Assembly (NCBI GenBank): GCA_002332755.1
Contig: DDBO01000133.1
Location: forward strand, 1-23,857
Source: Bacteroidales bacterium UBA2030
GTDB taxonomy: Bacteria > Bacteroidota > Bacteroidia > Bacteroidales > TTA-H9
Reading direction: 5' to 3'
Length of the DNA: 23,857 bases
A model generated the notes under the pieces. It had not been told where the DNA came from. It did no database searches and saw only the letters and a list, made by a program, of their open reading frames with translations. The position numbers and the translations under genes were made by a program. This document shows positions 23,001-23,857 of this stretch, piece after piece. Each line of letters opens with the position of its first letter. Positions within the stretch are counted from its first letter, which is position 1.

Positions 23001-23358
23001 CCGCTATTCAGCCTCCGACGGTGATTTATTCCCCTATCAATTTAAATTTCATAAACTAGGTAAGACCATTGGGCAACGTTCATGGGGAGGAGTAGTAGGT
23101 ATCAGGGGTAGCCTGCCTCTCATCGATGGTGGGGTATTAAACAAACCCGAATTTGCTCCATTTGATGTTGAAGGAAAGAACTTCATCATTGAAGGATTCG
23201 GAGTAGAGCCCGACATTGAAGTATTCAATGATCCAGCCAAAGAATATGTTGGAGAAGATGAACAACTGAATAAAGCCATTGAGGTGATTTTGGAAGAGCT
23301 TAAAAACTGGCCTGAAAGCTTTCCCCCCGCCCCTCCTTACCCCGATAAAAGCAAATAA
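20083..23358 (+). CDS. Exported tricorn-like protease (S41)
   Basis: A large peptide-degrading serine protease of 1091 residues. The ATG at 20083 is chosen because a signal peptide follows (MKHVTRLLIFILISFSGLSLYGG); a longer open frame reaches back to 19957 into the hydrogenase terminator. Residues about 30-600 are beta-propeller repeats with motifs such as SPDGKWIAY and SPDGKYLYF. A charged linker follows (about 545-585), then the C1 helical domain, a PDZ-like domain (about 770-850) and the S41 core. Catalytic candidates are His754 (VGHAY), Ser978 (SASDGD) and Glu1042 (GVEPDIE); their spacing is close to the archaeal tricorn's H746, S965 and E1023. Unlike the cytosolic archaeal enzyme it is exported. 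Confidence 0.93.
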   Translation: MKHVTRLLIFILISFSGLSLYGGQDQESRLMRFPAIHGSQIVFSYAGDLYTVERSGGIARKLTNDPNGYEMFARFSPNGQWIAFTGQYDGNTEVYVMPALGGEPRRLTFTATLGRDDISDRMGPNNIVMTWRDNRSIVFRSRKQSFNDFKGQLFIANLEGGIPEELPLPSGGFCSFSPDGTQMAYNQVFREFRTWKYYQGGMADDIWIHDFKTRQTRNITNNPHQDIFPMWFGDKVYFLSDRDRVMNLFCYDMKTNETRKVTHFTDYDIKFPSLGDDAIVFEKGGYIWIFDIKTETAQKVSIIIADDFASGRMQWIDASKNIGSYDIAPNGKKAVFGARGDIYIVPASKGVTYNLSKTSGVHERNLAWSPDGKWIAYISDVSGEDEIWIRPADGKGEPIQLTDLRDTYKYELAWSPDSKKILWSDKLQRLQYIDIESKKIHLVEQTLEGELRSFAWSPDSKWIAYVMPSIRSTSRIIVYNIDNQQKEFITDRWYDATDPSFSPDGKYLYFISSRSFNPVYSWTEWNHAYVDMQKVYLIPLRSDMASPFGPQANEETGDKKESSPIKQDKSKAGKEEQSQVNVKIDFQGIFDRSVALPIEDGRYWNLAATDDGVWYVRAKTGQRQPALNYFDLKKQKESEIANTGSYVLAPDGKKMLIAMQGKYAIVDSPKNKVQVDEYLDLSGMQGYVNLKQEWAQIFKESWRQMRDFFYDPNMHGVDWKAIYEKYEPLVKFVNNRNDLNYIIGEMISELNVGHAYVGGGDKPSPQRIKTGLLGARLSKDPTSGYFKIEEILPGENWNSSLRSPLTDPGLNINPGDFILEVNGESTAAMKDIYASLVGMADRQVILTISSKPDLSAARKVTVTPIADESGLYYLKWVRGNIEKVEKATHGQVGYIHIPDMGVEGLNEFVKYFYPQLDKRALIIDDRGNGGGNVSPMIIERLRRELSTFSVQRNAGVSTRPSQLLWGPKVLLLDRYSASDGDLFPYQFKFHKLGKTIGQRSWGGVVGIRGSLPLIDGGVLNKPEFAPFDVEGKNFIIEGFGVEPDIEVFNDPAKEYVGEDEQLNKAIEVILEELKNWPESFPPAPPYPDKSK

Positions 23359-23380
23359 AAACAGTTATTCCTGGTAAACA

Positions 23381-23419
23381 ATAGAGGCTGCCCTGGAATG
23401 GGGCAGCCTCTATCATTTT
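23381..23419. terminator. Hairpin between the tricorn gene and the permease gene
   Basis: ATAGAGGCTGCCC (23381-23393) and GGGCAGCCTCTAT (23401-23413) form a perfect 13-pair stem with a seven-base loop. The T-tail is short on both sides. It lies between converging genes and probably serves both. Confidence 0.75.
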
Positions 23420-23436
23420 GAGTGACCAGTCTTTAT

Positions 23437-23857
23437 TTATAGAATGAACTTTAAGGCAAAAAGAATGGCTAGAATCCACATCATAGGAGTGATTTCCCGG
23501 AAACGACCCGTAAAGGCCTTAAGCACCACATAAGAAAGCATTCCAAATGCGATACCTTCGGCAATACTATAAGTAAGAGGCATCATTATGATGGTAAGAA
23601 AAACCGGGATAGATTCTGTATAATCATCAAAGACAATACGTATTATGGGACTCATCATGAAAGAGCCGACCAAGACCAATGCAGGTGCAGTGGCGGCTGA
23701 AGGAACCATCAAAAACAGGGGAGCAAGGAACATTGCAATAAAAAACAGGAAGGCTACAGTTAGTGATGTCAGCCCTGTACGTCCCCCTTCAGCCACACCC
23801 GCAGCACTTTCTACGTATGTGGTTACTGTGCTGGTTCCCAAAATAGCGCCTGCTGTT
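23437..23857 (-). CDS. NCS2-family purine permease, AzgA type (C-terminal part)
   Basis: The window holds the last 140 or so residues; the frame stays open to the right edge (TAGAILGTSTVT), so the start lies beyond it. The GTSTVTTYVESAAGVAEGGRTGLTSL block is the signature of the AzgA/COG2252 group of adenine/guanine/hypoxanthine proton symporters. Several hydrophobic spans follow (VAFLFFIAMFLAPLFLMVP, APALVLVGSFMMSPI, VFLTIIMMPLTYSIAEGIAFGMLSYVVL, MWILAILFALKFIL). The gene converges on the tricorn protease with a shared hairpin. Confidence 0.9.
   Translation of the reverse strand, partial: TAGAILGTSTVTTYVESAAGVAEGGRTGLTSLTVAFLFFIAMFLAPLFLMVPSAATAPALVLVGSFMMSPIIRIVFDDYTESIPVFLTIIMMPLTYSIAEGIAFGMLSYVVLKAFTGRFREITPMMWILAILFALKFIL

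Overview
The window looks like a chromosomal segment of an anaerobic, fermentative Bacteroidota bacterium, probably of the order Bacteroidales. Four things point there: many promoters fit the Bacteroidota pattern (a -7 box TAnnTTTG, often with TTG or TTTG about 16-23 bases upstream); most starts lack a strong Shine-Dalgarno; the families are typical of the group (DUF6340 lipoprotein, DPP-IV-type S9 peptidase, bacterial tricorn); and there is a complete multisubunit [FeFe] hydrogenase. No mobile element, CRISPR array, rRNA or tRNA was seen, and the window reads as ordinary vertically inherited chromosome.

Layout, left to right. (1) 1-1420: an outward-facing promoter and a possible gene fragment at the left edge, then rpsF-rpsR-rplI with its own promoter and terminator. 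(2) 1451-4477: a SpoU/TrmH RNA methyltransferase, a 58-residue Cys-rich membrane peptide, and on the opposite strand the flavin transferase ApbE; between ApbE and a sirtuin lies a 58-residue rubredoxin. (3) 4550-6736: a secreted dipeptidyl peptidase IV. (4) 6737-8549: a promoter, a leader with a helix, a 29-codon ORF and a strong terminator, followed by a THEP1-like NTPase and a DMT-family transporter. (5) 8566-10120 (minus): a Tudor/CarD-like small protein overlapping a protein that resembles queuosine-nucleotide glycosylases and has a Cys-rich tail. (6) 10326-12103 (minus): an apparent operon of a DUF134 regulator with zinc ribbons, two COG1433 (NifX/NifB-like) proteins, one with a His-rich tail, and a zinc-ribbon/2x[4Fe-4S] ferredoxin. 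(7) 12214-15072: a DHA2-type MFS exporter, a PPC/DUF296 protein and a DUF6340 lipoprotein. (8) 15421-19944: the hydrogenase operon, HndB-like / HydB / HydA / HydC, behind a perfect match to the Rex operator. (9) 20083-23358: a tricorn-like S41 protease. (10) Right edge: the C-terminal part of an AzgA-type NCS2 purine permease.

How it fits together. The two exported propeller proteases suggest a peptide-using lifestyle. The NAD-linked hydrogenase would dispose of fermentation reductant as H2, and a Rex site at its promoter would tie expression to the NADH/NAD+ ratio. Rubredoxin, ApbE and the metal-related DUF134/COG1433/ferredoxin operon fit an anaerobe rich in Fe-S and flavin enzymes. The hydrogenase maturases HydE, HydF and HydG are not in the window.

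The least explained parts are the leader before the NTPase, the DUF134/COG1433/ferredoxin operon, the glycosylase-like gene with the Cys tail, and the HndB-like subunit that has lost its cluster cysteines. All assignments rest on reading motifs by eye; no database search was run.
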